NCBI GenBank assembly: GCA_948467675.1
Contig: CAOKFI010000007.1
Location: forward strand, 1 to 64,000
From: an uncultured Porphyromonadaceae bacterium
GTDB lineage: Bacteria > Bacteroidota > Bacteroidia > Bacteroidales > Muribaculaceae
Reading direction: 5' to 3'
Length of the DNA: 64,000 nucleotides
The notes under the pieces were generated by a model. The model saw only the letters and a list, made by a program, of their open reading frames with translations, was not told the origin of the DNA and made no database searches. The position numbers were made by a program, and so were the translations under genes. This document shows, in pieces, positions 1 through 7,545 of this stretch. Numbering within the stretch: the first letter of the stretch is position 1; each line of letters starts with the position of its first letter.

Positions 1-230
1 AGCCGCGGGTCGGGGACCCGCAAGATGTGAAACCCCATGCAGCCATGCATGGGGTAGAATCAACACCCTCATCTCCAAGCGCGTCGGAGACCGCAAGAAA
101 AAGCCCGCACCGCGGCAGCCGCGGGTCGGGGACCCGCAAGATGTGAAACCCCATGCAGCCATGCATGGGGTAGAATCAACACCCTCATCCCCAAGCGCGT
201 CGGAGACGCGCAGGAAAAAAACCGCGCCCA
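1..230. repeat. Palindromic repeat block A (two tandem copies, period 116 bp)
   Basis: Two nearly identical copies start at positions 1 and 117. Each holds a GGGTC-type palindrome (GCGGGTC, centre GGG, GACCCGC), a hairpin CCCCATGCA-GCCA-TGCATGGGG, and a degenerate GCGTCGGAGAC unit at its end. The same elements recur at about 18847-19310 and 59325-59685. The block is non-coding; a short open frame across it is a by-product of the repeats. The first copy may continue to the left of the window. Confidence 0.85.
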
Positions 231-319
231 ATACCCGCTCGCCCCATCTGACTCGCCCTATCTGGCCCATTACCACTCACAAAAAACAAAAAAACACACC
301 TCACATCATTTATAAATCT

Positions 320-327
320 TATCTTTG
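320..327 (+). promoter_or_regulatory. Putative Bacteroidota -7 box TATCTTTG
   Basis: It matches the TAnnTTTG consensus of Bacteroidota sigma-ABfr promoters. No convincing -33 TTTG is visible. It lies just left of the first CTGATATGACAGACTC copy and may have been the original promoter of the epimerase gene before the KilA-N segment came between them. Confidence 0.5.
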
Positions 328-328
328 C

Positions 329-344
329 CTGATATGACAGACTC
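329..344 (+). repeat. 16-bp direct repeat, left copy
   Basis: CTGATATGACAGACTC occurs here and again at 786-801, where it includes the ATG of the epimerase gene (ATGACAGACTC). The two copies bracket the KilA-N remnant, as expected if the segment was inserted with duplication of the target or arose by a local duplication. Confidence 0.8.
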
Positions 345-354
345 GATCTAAGCA

Positions 355-794
355 ATGCCCAGAATAAACGTTCAAGATACTGATATCACAATACTATCCA
401 TCAGTGACCATGATTTCATATCACTGACTGATATGGCGTCTGCCAAAGGTGGCGACAGTCAAGCTGCAGATATAATAAAGAACTGGATTCGAAACCGGTA
501 TACCATAGAATTTCTTGGCACATGGGAGATAATCCATAATCCGAATTTTAAAGTGGTCGAATTCGACCACTTTAAAATGACAGCAAAAGAATGGCGCGAC
601 ACTCATCCTGAACTCATTGGCAATATGCTTATGTCAATGAACTGATATGCCTGTCTAACATGGAAAATCTTAATGCTGTATTCATACAACAAGGCATATC
701 ACAGCGCGACCGCCTCAAAACACTCAATCAGATAGCTATCGATCAGATGAAAATTCTGGGTAACAATGATATAGACCGTAAATTACTGATATGA
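355..794 (+). pseudogene. Decayed KilA-N domain gene (internal deletion plus frameshift)
   Basis: Residues 1-75 of the 96-codon frame at 355-645 look like the KilA-N DNA-binding domain (ISLTDMAS, IKNWIRNRYTIEFLGTWE, NPNFKVVEFD). The next residues, MTAKEWRDTHPELIGN, resemble the C-terminal MTAKxWRDxNP segment of full-length Bacteroidales KilA-N proteins, so the middle of the protein is missing. The frame then stops at 645. Another frame, readable from about 630 and carrying an ATG at 660, encodes NELICLSNMENLNAVF and continues to a stop at 792-794. That matches the family's C-terminus, so a frameshift near 620-635 separates the two parts. The junction of the internal deletion coincides with a perfect palindrome at 546-577. 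The segment is visibly AT-richer than the genes after it. Family comparisons are from memory; the deletion and frameshift are inferred from them. Confidence 0.75.
546..577. repeat. Perfect 32-bp palindrome
   Basis: The left arm TTTTAAAGTGGTCGAA is followed directly by its exact reverse complement. In the KilA-N frame it encodes FKVVEFDHFK, and the same peptide is read from the other strand. VVEFD is a conserved family motif, so part of the symmetry may be incidental, but a gapless 32-bp match is not expected by chance. Confidence 0.9.
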
Positions 795-801
795 CAGACT
801 C
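786..801 (+). repeat. 16-bp direct repeat, right copy (contains the epimerase start codon)
   Basis: This is an identical copy of 329-344. The epimerase ATG lies at 791-793 and overlaps the TGA of the KilA-N tail frame at 792-794, so the gene remains intact and may now be translationally coupled to the remnant. Confidence 0.8.
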
Positions 802-1819
802 AATACGTACGCTCATCATAGGCGCAGGCGGATTCATAGGCGGATTCATAGCCTCGCGCGCACTATCGCTCGGCCACGAAACATGGGTGGCCGTACGCCA
901 GTCAACATCGCGGCGCTACCTCACCGACCCGCGGCTGCACTTCGTGGTGCTCGACTACGATGACACGACACAGATGGCCGAGGCTCTCACCACAGCCCTT
1001 CCCGAGGGAGAACGCTGGGACTATATGATCTACAACCTGGGCGCCACCAAATGCGCCAACTTCGCCGATTTCAACCGGATCAACTTCGGCTATCTGCGCA
1101 CATTTACCGACATCATCGTCAGCGCCGGACTCACACCGCGGCGCTTCCTGTACATGAGCAGCCTCAGCGCACTCGGCCCCGCCGCCGAAGACGGCAGCTA
1201 CTCCCCGCTCAACGCCCGCACCATACCGCAGCCCAACACCCGCTACGGCCTGTCGAAGATGAAAGCCGAAACACTGCTCCGCACTCTGCCCGACTTCCCC
1301 TGGATCATATTCCGCCCCACAGGAGTGTACGGCCCCCACGAAAAGGACTATCTGATGATGATACAGAGCATCGACAGCCATTTCGACTTCGGTGTAGGCT
1401 ACCGCCGGCAGATGCTGACATTCATCTATGTCGAGGATCTCGTCGACGCCATGTTCGATGCCCTCGAATCGCCATCGACACTCCACGGCACCTACATCAT
1501 ATCCGAAGACCGCGCCTACTCCCAGGCCGAATTCCGCCGGATAGTAGCCGAAGAACTCGGCGGCCGGTTCGTGATACCCGTCAAGCTGCCGCTATGGGCC
1601 GTATATGCAGCATCCGCCGTAGCCGAAAAGTGGGGACTCATCCAGTGCAAGCCATCCACTCTCAACCGCGACAAATTCAAGATCATGCGCCAGCGCAACT
1701 GGAACTGCGACATATCCGATGCACAGCGCGATTTCGGATTCACTCCGCGCTTTGACCTGCGCCGCGGACTCCAGGCCACCATAGCCCAGTATCTCGCCGA
1801 CAAAAAATCCCGGAAATGA
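791..1819 (+). CDS. NAD-dependent epimerase/dehydratase (extended SDR)
   Basis: This 342-residue cytoplasmic protein has a Rossmann fold of the extended short-chain dehydrogenase/reductase type. The nucleotide-binding GAGGFIGG motif is at residues 11-18. The catalytic Tyr-Lys pair sits in RYGLSK (Y152, K156), and an upstream MSSLSA stretch around 122-127 supplies the usual Ser. GVYGPHEKDY and VEDLVDAM are typical of nucleotide-sugar epimerases and NAD(P)-dependent reductases. The substrate cannot be read from the sequence. Its start overlaps the KilA-N remnant by ATGA, and it overlaps the next gene by 4 nt, so the two are probably co-transcribed. Confidence 0.9.
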   Translation: MTDSIRTLIIGAGGFIGGFIASRALSLGHETWVAVRQSTSRRYLTDPRLHFVVLDYDDTTQMAEALTTALPEGERWDYMIYNLGATKCANFADFNRINFGYLRTFTDIIVSAGLTPRRFLYMSSLSALGPAAEDGSYSPLNARTIPQPNTRYGLSKMKAETLLRTLPDFPWIIFRPTGVYGPHEKDYLMMIQSIDSHFDFGVGYRRQMLTFIYVEDLVDAMFDALESPSTLHGTYIISEDRAYSQAEFRRIVAEELGGRFVIPVKLPLWAVYAASAVAEKWGLIQCKPSTLNRDKFKIMRQRNWNCDISDAQRDFGFTPRFDLRRGLQATIAQYLADKKSRK

Positions 1820-2076
1820 ACACGAATGCAAACCGCCGCGCACCGGCATGGTTCACCGCCGTCTGCATAGCAGCCGCGCTCCCCGTACTCGCCTTCCCCA
1901 CACTGCTCGGCATGGCTTCCGGCGAGCACTCCCTCATCATCAAGCTATGGCCGGTCTACGCCATAGCCTCCTCATGGCTGGCCTGGGCAAGCTATCCCCA
2001 GCGCCCCGCTCTGAGCTGGATCCTCATCATCCTTACCCTGCTGAGCCACGCGTCGGTCACGATCCTCGCCCGCTGA
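1816..2076 (+). CDS. Small integral membrane protein
   Basis: This 86-residue protein of unknown function has about three hydrophobic segments (roughly residues 11-33, 40-58 and 64-84) separated by short polar turns, with a basic N-terminus (NANRRAP). Its ATG overlaps the epimerase TGA, which argues that it is a real, translationally coupled gene. Its 3' end overlaps the convergent glycosyltransferase gene by 20 bp. I do not recognise a named family. Confidence 0.65.
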   Translation: MNTNANRRAPAWFTAVCIAAALPVLAFPTLLGMASGEHSLIIKLWPVYAIASSWLAWASYPQRPALSWILIILTLLSHASVTILAR

Positions 2077-3271
2077 TATCGCGTGCAGTGATACGCTCGA
2101 GGTAGCGGTCCCATCCGGCTATGACCTCGCCGGCAGAATATTTGTCGGTAGAAGCCATCATTGCCGGACGCAGCGCGGCAATCCGCTCCGGAGCGGACAT
2201 CAGTGCCCTTAGAACCCTGGCATATTTCTTTTCCGAATACGGACTCACAAGCGTACCGCGGGTGCCGTCAGTGCCTACCAGTTCACGCACACCGGCGCAC
2301 ATGTCGAACGAAACCGGCCATACACCGGCTCTCTGTCCCTCGGCGAGCACCATGCCCCACCCTTCGAACTCCGATGTCAGACACAGTATCGAAGCCTCGG
2401 CGTAGTAAGGCGAAGGATCGGCTGCATATCCGCAGAACTCCACGCTTCCGGCAATGCCGAGATCATGTACCATCCGCTCCATTTCTTCGCGGTAGGGACC
2501 GTCGCCGACTATCTTCAGACACCAGTCGGGAAATTCCGGCACCACTCCGGCCCATATACGCAACAGACGGTCGGGACGCTTGTCGACATAGCTAAGACGA
2601 CCCACGTACAGCACTGTTTTTCCATGCTCGGCGCGACTGCCGCAGTCCGCTCCGGTCACCGGCAACGGATTATACATGGCCATCACACGGCTGTCGGCTG
2701 ATCTCAGACCCAGTATCTTCTCGATATCGCGGCGATAGCTTTCACACAATACCACGTATCCGTCGACAGCATCATATACCCTTTTGTATTCATAGCCCAG
2801 ATGGCGACGGTACACATGCGTGATCCGCTCCCTGAGGCGCCGCAGCCGATCCATGGGCCATGGATGCCGGCCGCACCGTTCGTCGACTATGCGTCCATAT
2901 TCGAACAGCGGTTTACCATGAAGATGAAAGAGCAGTCTGCAATCCGGCGCTTCTTTTCTTATGATCTCCGGCTTGTCGGGCATTGCTACTGTTACGACAG
3001 CCACATCCGCTTCCATCTCACGGAGCCTGCGTCCGATAACCGACGACATTCCTGCCCGGAAATAATCCAGATCATCAGGGAGCAACTCGATTTTCAGGCC
3101 TCTGCTGCGCGCCAGATCCATAAACAGCGGATCGGTCTTCTGTACCAGAATGGTTACATCGTACTGTCCGGTGGCCTGCAGCCCGAGAGCAAGTGTATCC
3201 GACACCACTTCGGCACCGCCTCCCCGATAGACAGGAATCACAAATACCAGTTTCTTCATATCATGAATCAC
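2057..3271 (-). CDS. Glycosyltransferase family 4 (GT-B fold)
   Basis: This 404-residue GT-B glycosyltransferase begins with MKKLVFVIPVYRGGGAEVVSD a few residues in, the usual acceptor-domain start with the glycine-rich GGGAE loop. The donor domain carries VLYVGRLS, KIVGDGPYREEM and the E-x7-E-type segment SEFEGWGMVLAEG, as in GT4 retaining enzymes. It is probably cytoplasmic or membrane-peripheral and acts in polysaccharide or lipopolysaccharide synthesis; donor and acceptor are unknown. Its ATG overlaps the stop of the upstream glycosyltransferase by 4 bp. The two genes are clearly paralogous, with near-identical nucleotide stretches (for example around 2161-2200 and 3354-3393), which points to tandem duplication. 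The first Met could be residue 1 or residue 5 (MKK). Confidence 0.88.
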   Translation of the reverse strand: MIHDMKKLVFVIPVYRGGGAEVVSDTLALGLQATGQYDVTILVQKTDPLFMDLARSRGLKIELLPDDLDYFRAGMSSVIGRRLREMEADVAVVTVAMPDKPEIIRKEAPDCRLLFHLHGKPLFEYGRIVDERCGRHPWPMDRLRRLRERITHVYRRHLGYEYKRVYDAVDGYVVLCESYRRDIEKILGLRSADSRVMAMYNPLPVTGADCGSRAEHGKTVLYVGRLSYVDKRPDRLLRIWAGVVPEFPDWCLKIVGDGPYREEMERMVHDLGIAGSVEFCGYAADPSPYYAEASILCLTSEFEGWGMVLAEGQRAGVWPVSFDMCAGVRELVGTDGTRGTLVSPYSEKKYARVLRALMSAPERIAALRPAMMASTDKYSAGEVIAGWDRYLERITARDISGRGS

Positions 3272-5109
3272 TTGTCAGACTCGATTTCCTCAAACAGATC
3301 TTTCCATTTTCCGGCTATCACTTCCGGAGCATAACGGTGTGTCGACTCGATCATTGCCGGCCGCAGCGCGGCAATCCGCTCCGGATCGGACATCAGCCCC
3401 GAAAGCGTTGCGGCATACTCGTTTTCACTATATGGTGTCACCACAGAACCGCGTGTACCGCCGTCGCCTATCAGCTCGCGTATTCCGGCAGAACATCCGA
3501 ACGCCACAGGCCATACTCCTGCAGCCTGAGCCTCAACGAGCACGAGCGGCCAGCCTTCGAACTCCGACGTCAGACACAGTATCGATGCCTCGGCATAGTA
3601 GGGCGAGGGATCGGCGGTATATCCGCAGAATTTTACGGTATCGGTAATACCGAGTCTGACCGCCATATCTTCCAATGAAGCCCGTTCAGGACCGTCGCCG
3701 ACGATCTTCAGCGTCCAGTCGGGATGCTCCACAGATACCATGGCCCAGATCCTCAGCAAGCGGTCTACCCTCTTGTCGTTATAGCTAAGCCGCCCCACAT
3801 ACAGCACGGTTTTTCCGTGACTGCCCATGCAGTCACCATTTCCGGCAGCAGAAGGCAACGGGTTGTACATGGCCACCACACGGCTGTCGGCAGCCCCGGC
3901 TCCGACTATCCGCTCCACTTCGCGCCGGTATCCCTCGCACAGCACCACAAACCTGTCGACACCGGCATACATCTGCCTGTAGTGCCGCCTATAGCGGTGC
4001 GTGTACAATCCCAGGAGTTTCTCCTTGGCATATTTTGTAAGATACCATTCGGCAAGTTTCGCCCTGGATCCGCTCTTTTCGACATCACGGCGCGATCCTA
4101 CGAGCTTTGCCGACACTTCCCACAGCGGACGTCCGTGCAGATGATATATCAGGCTTATTCCCGGTATGGCTTTTCTGATACGACCCACGTCTTTGAGCAT
4201 ATCGACAGTCATGACCAGCATCGTTACGTCATGGCGCCGGAGTATGTCTATCACCTCGTCGGTAGTGGCATCGCTGTAATAGTGTCCGTCAGGTTTGTCC
4301 AGCGTCTCTACAGTATATCCCGCTTCAACAGCAGCAGCCATAGATTCTGGAGTGAAACTTGCCGAGATAAGCAGTGCGTCCAGATCATACTCGGCTTTAA
4401 GCTCCGACACGATACGGTCTGTGACCTTTTCGGCACCGCCTCCTACATACGATGGCAACAAAAAAGCTATCTTATTATTTTTCATAGACTTGATGTCATA
4501 TATATTGTCAATGTCCGGCAACGGATCAGATACCGTTTTGCCTGATAGAGGTATACTTTCTGAGAGAGCCACCGGATTGTACATTACCCTGATTTTGGAT
4601 TCGTCGCCGACGATCCGTGCCAGCGGCAGCCGGTATCCGTCGCAGAGCACGCAAAAGCGGTAGACCTGCGCGTATATCTCACGGTACCGGCGGGTATATC
4701 GGCGGGTATAGGCTTTGAACAGACGCTCCCGCATGGCCTTTACAGGCGACAGGGCTGTCTTGCCGCGCACCTGCCACATGGGCTCGCTATGTAGTATGAA
4801 TACCGTTTTCCATCCCGGGAGCTGCGAACGTACCGATTCAAGCAGTCCGCGTGGAGGATCCACCGGTACTATAAGCACTCCCTCGGGGCCTATGCCGCCG
4901 AGCCGTGCGACGATGCTGTCGGCTGTGAGCGGAGCCTGCATGTGTGTCACGCCCGCGGTATCGGCCGCCTGCTTCCGGTCGAGATGTGCTGCTATTACTG
5001 TCACATGCACATCAGAGTCGGCATCGGTCAGCCCTTTGGCCAATAATGCCGTCACCGTCTCTCCGCCGCCAAACGGATACCTCTCATGCACAAACACCAC
5101 CTCAGTCAT
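3268..5109 (-). CDS. Fused glycosyltransferase: truncated acceptor domain plus complete GT4 enzyme
   Basis: This 613-residue product is built of two unequal parts. Residues 1-about 200 form a GT-B N-terminal domain (VHERYPFGGGETV, FILHSEPMWQV, VLCDGYR) and end at VMYNPVALS, exactly where a donor domain should begin. After a short linker, residues 209-613 are a complete GT4 protein starting MKNNKIAFLLPSYVGGGAEK, with VLYVGRLS, KIVGDGPERAS and SEFEGWPLVLVEA. The second part is a close paralogue of the downstream gene. The simplest reading is that one of three tandem glycosyltransferase genes lost its donor domain and fused in frame with its neighbour. An alternative is that translation also starts at the internal ATG (4483-4485), giving a 405-residue enzyme. 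Confidence 0.85.
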   Translation of the reverse strand: MTEVVFVHERYPFGGGETVTALLAKGLTDADSDVHVTVIAAHLDRKQAADTAGVTHMQAPLTADSIVARLGGIGPEGVLIVPVDPPRGLLESVRSQLPGWKTVFILHSEPMWQVRGKTALSPVKAMRERLFKAYTRRYTRRYREIYAQVYRFCVLCDGYRLPLARIVGDESKIRVMYNPVALSESIPLSGKTVSDPLPDIDNIYDIKSMKNNKIAFLLPSYVGGGAEKVTDRIVSELKAEYDLDALLISASFTPESMAAAVEAGYTVETLDKPDGHYYSDATTDEVIDILRRHDVTMLVMTVDMLKDVGRIRKAIPGISLIYHLHGRPLWEVSAKLVGSRRDVEKSGSRAKLAEWYLTKYAKEKLLGLYTHRYRRHYRQMYAGVDRFVVLCEGYRREVERIVGAGAADSRVVAMYNPLPSAAGNGDCMGSHGKTVLYVGRLSYNDKRVDRLLRIWAMVSVEHPDWTLKIVGDGPERASLEDMAVRLGITDTVKFCGYTADPSPYYAEASILCLTSEFEGWPLVLVEAQAAGVWPVAFGCSAGIRELIGDGGTRGSVVTPYSENEYAATLSGLMSDPERIAALRPAMIESTHRYAPEVIAGKWKDLFEEIESDK

Positions 5110-5137
5110 AGCCAGGATTCATGTCTATGGATTAGGT

Positions 5138-5791
5138 TTACTCTTTGATGCCGTAGGCGAGGTCGCCGGCGTCGCCGAGGCCGGGGACTATGTAGGAGTG
5201 TGTGTTGATCTCCGGATCTATGGCGCCGACCCACAGGGTGGTCTTGTCGGCGGGGAATGTGGAACGTATGTAGTCGACGGCAGTCTGCGATGCGATGACC
5301 GATGCCACGTGGATCCTTTCAGGGGTGCCTTTGGTAAGCAGAGCGCGGTAGCTAAGCTCCATCGATGCTCCGGTGGCAAGCATCGGGTCGGCTATGATCA
5401 GGGTCTTGCCGTCGAGACGCGGCGATGCGATGTATTCGATAAATACGTCGAAGTTTTCCTTTTCCTTGTATTTGCGGTAGGCCGACACGAAAGCATTTTC
5501 GGCATGGTCGAAATACTGCAGAAATCCGTAATGGAACGGCACTCCGGCACGGAATATGGTTCCGAGCACTACCTGCTCGTCGAGTACCTGGCACTGGGCC
5601 TGCGCCAGTGGTGTCTGGCGCTGTTCGGTGCGGTAGCGCATTGTGCGCGATATCTCATAGGCCATGATCTCGCCTATGCGTTCGAGATTACGGCGGAAAC
5701 GGAGCATGTCGCCTTGAATGTCGACGTCGCGCAGTTCGGTCATATACTGATTGATGAGCGACGGATGCTCTGCGAAGTTTATTACCTCCAT
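5138..5791 (-). CDS. upp: Uracil phosphoribosyltransferase
   Basis: This 217-residue cytoplasmic enzyme of pyrimidine salvage makes UMP from uracil and PRPP. The PRPP-binding loop is TLIIADPMLATGAS, and the C-terminal uracil-binding segment IVPGLGDAGDLAYG is intact. Length fits the Bacteroidales family. The gene sits between a membrane-barrel gene and glycosyltransferase genes in one minus-strand run, with gaps of 23 and 28 nt. UMP feeds UDP-sugar synthesis, so the association with glycosyltransferases may be more than chance, but that is inference. Confidence 0.93.
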   Translation of the reverse strand: MEVINFAEHPSLINQYMTELRDVDIQGDMLRFRRNLERIGEIMAYEISRTMRYRTEQRQTPLAQAQCQVLDEQVVLGTIFRAGVPFHYGFLQYFDHAENAFVSAYRKYKEKENFDVFIEYIASPRLDGKTLIIADPMLATGASMELSYRALLTKGTPERIHVASVIASQTAVDYIRSTFPADKTTLWVGAIDPEINTHSYIVPGLGDAGDLAYGIKE

Positions 5792-5814
5792 AGTCTATAC
5801 TTGTGATTTTTCGG

Positions 5815-7527
5815 TTATCGGATTTTGTAGGCTACTCCTATCAGGCCTGCCACACCCTGTGCGGGAAGTCCAGGCATGATGTACTGGCGATGGTTGAGTA
5901 TGTTCTCGCCGCGGGCAAATACACTCAGTGCGTCGGTTATACGGTAGGCCGCTCCGAGACGCAGACTGCTGACATTGCCGATTCCTATTGATTCGTAGAC
6001 GTCATACATGACGCAGCGGCGTCCCGTACGCCAGCTGTGGCCGAGCGTTATGGTCAGCGGTTCTATAGGATGGACGTCGACGGAAGCATCGATCACCCAT
6101 CGCGCGCGGTCACGCCACATGTAGTAGCCTTTGTATGGATCTGACCGGTCGTTCGGAGCCCCGTCGATCGATCCGCGCAGTTCGAACAGAGACCGGTATT
6201 TATAGCTTACAGTGGCTCCATAATACAGACCCTCCATCGACATATTGCTGAAACGGCCGGTCCACACGCCTCCGGCATTTGCATAGACAATCGGCATAAG
6301 CCAGTTGGATGTGGAGGCATATCCTCCGCGCAGCTCAAGCGAGGCACCGCGCCACGGGCCGATGGTCATGCCCAGCTGCGTGTCGATATCGACGTGTGAG
6401 TATCCCAGCGTGAATGTCGGCATCGAATAGCATGACCAGTCGTATATCTCGCCATAGGGATTGGTTGTGGAAAAGCCTGTCATCCTGCCCCAGAGGGTGA
6501 ATGATCCTGACGGCATCCATGCGATATCGATCTGCGGCGTGATATGGCATGAGGTACTTCCGTTGTAGTCCTTGGTACCGCCGTTGAACAGGATGTCGAC
6601 CTTCGGTCCTGCCGAGACCGACAGGTGCTCCGAGCGCCAGCATATCTTCACACCCAATCCGGCTATCCCTTTTACCAGATCCTGCCGGGGATAATTATAG
6701 TCGTATACATCGCCGCCGAGATCAAACTTCAGTGACAACTTATCGGTAAACGCCGCATCTCCTCTGAAATCCAGCCGAAACGCATTTTCCACAGGGTCGG
6801 CGCCTTGTATGCGGTCTATGCCATAAGCCATCAGGCCATATCCTATCCCTACCGAGTATCCGAACCGGTCCGTAGGGCGGCTCCGCCAGCCGAGATCTAT
6901 ATCCAGGCGGTTCAACGAGTTGTTGTCCTTGACATTATCCATGCCGGGAGATACGGGCACGGGCATGTTCCAGTTGCCGTAGGTATATGCCAGCGATGCA
7001 TCTAACGCTGACGATTTTCCGACGCGGTGTGTCGCGCTGGCTCCTATAGTCGCTGTATGGCGGTGCAGCCCTATACGGGTTTCACCGTCGGAAGCCGTAC
7101 CTGTGAGCGGCGTGTTGCCGTGCCATGAGGCTCCGTCGTACTGCAACCAGGCGTCGACGGTGGTTTTCTCGAGGTCGACAATGCGGTATCCCGCCGAGGC
7201 TCCGAGGTTGAATGCCGGAAAGTATCCTATCGAGGCATATCCACGCCAGGGATATTTTTCGGCGGAGGTGCCGTAGGCCGCAGGATCGAGAGTGTTCACA
7301 TAGGCCGGGACAGCCACGGCCGTTGCCCGGTCGGTGGATTTGAGACGCACCTGTGTCACAGCAGGCAGTTCAAGCCGGGGCAAAAGATTCAGGCGATTGG
7401 CAGTACGGTGTTCAGGCACCACCTGGCGCTCTATGGATATCTCGGTATCGAGTTCCTCGGCTACCGCGCACGGCATAGCGGCAATGGCTGCCGCCAGTAT
7501 TACAGAGGTTCGGATTATCATATACAA
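5815..7527 (-). CDS. Outer-membrane beta-barrel protein (TonB-receptor-like barrel)
   Basis: This 570-residue protein has a signal peptide (residues 1 to about 23, ending PCAVA). The rest alternates short hydrophobic/aromatic beta strands with polar turns to the C-terminus, including LSVFARGENILNHRQY, which is typical of the last strands of TonB-dependent receptors. I see no plug domain or TonB box, so it resembles the barrel half only. It lies 18 nt after the TPR gene, which suggests the two work together in the envelope. Ligand unknown. Confidence 0.75.
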   Translation of the reverse strand: MYMIIRTSVILAAAIAAMPCAVAEELDTEISIERQVVPEHRTANRLNLLPRLELPAVTQVRLKSTDRATAVAVPAYVNTLDPAAYGTSAEKYPWRGYASIGYFPAFNLGASAGYRIVDLEKTTVDAWLQYDGASWHGNTPLTGTASDGETRIGLHRHTATIGASATHRVGKSSALDASLAYTYGNWNMPVPVSPGMDNVKDNNSLNRLDIDLGWRSRPTDRFGYSVGIGYGLMAYGIDRIQGADPVENAFRLDFRGDAAFTDKLSLKFDLGGDVYDYNYPRQDLVKGIAGLGVKICWRSEHLSVSAGPKVDILFNGGTKDYNGSTSCHITPQIDIAWMPSGSFTLWGRMTGFSTTNPYGEIYDWSCYSMPTFTLGYSHVDIDTQLGMTIGPWRGASLELRGGYASTSNWLMPIVYANAGGVWTGRFSNMSMEGLYYGATVSYKYRSLFELRGSIDGAPNDRSDPYKGYYMWRDRARWVIDASVDVHPIEPLTITLGHSWRTGRRCVMYDVYESIGIGNVSSLRLGAAYRITDALSVFARGENILNHRQYIMPGLPAQGVAGLIGVAYKIR

Positions 7528-7545
7528 ATTATAAAACGGTCTATT

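Larger units (their letters stand above)
231..354. other. Intergenic, promoter region ahead of the KilA-N remnant
   Basis: This AT-rich stretch after the repeat block ends in a TATCTTTG box at 320-327. It also contains the left copy (329-344) of a 16-bp direct repeat whose right copy spans the start of the epimerase gene. I see no gene in it. Confidence 0.6.

Noticed and set aside
355-645. Intact small KilA-N gene
   Set aside because: It joins N- and C-terminal family segments with the middle missing, and the family's remaining C-terminus is readable downstream in another frame.
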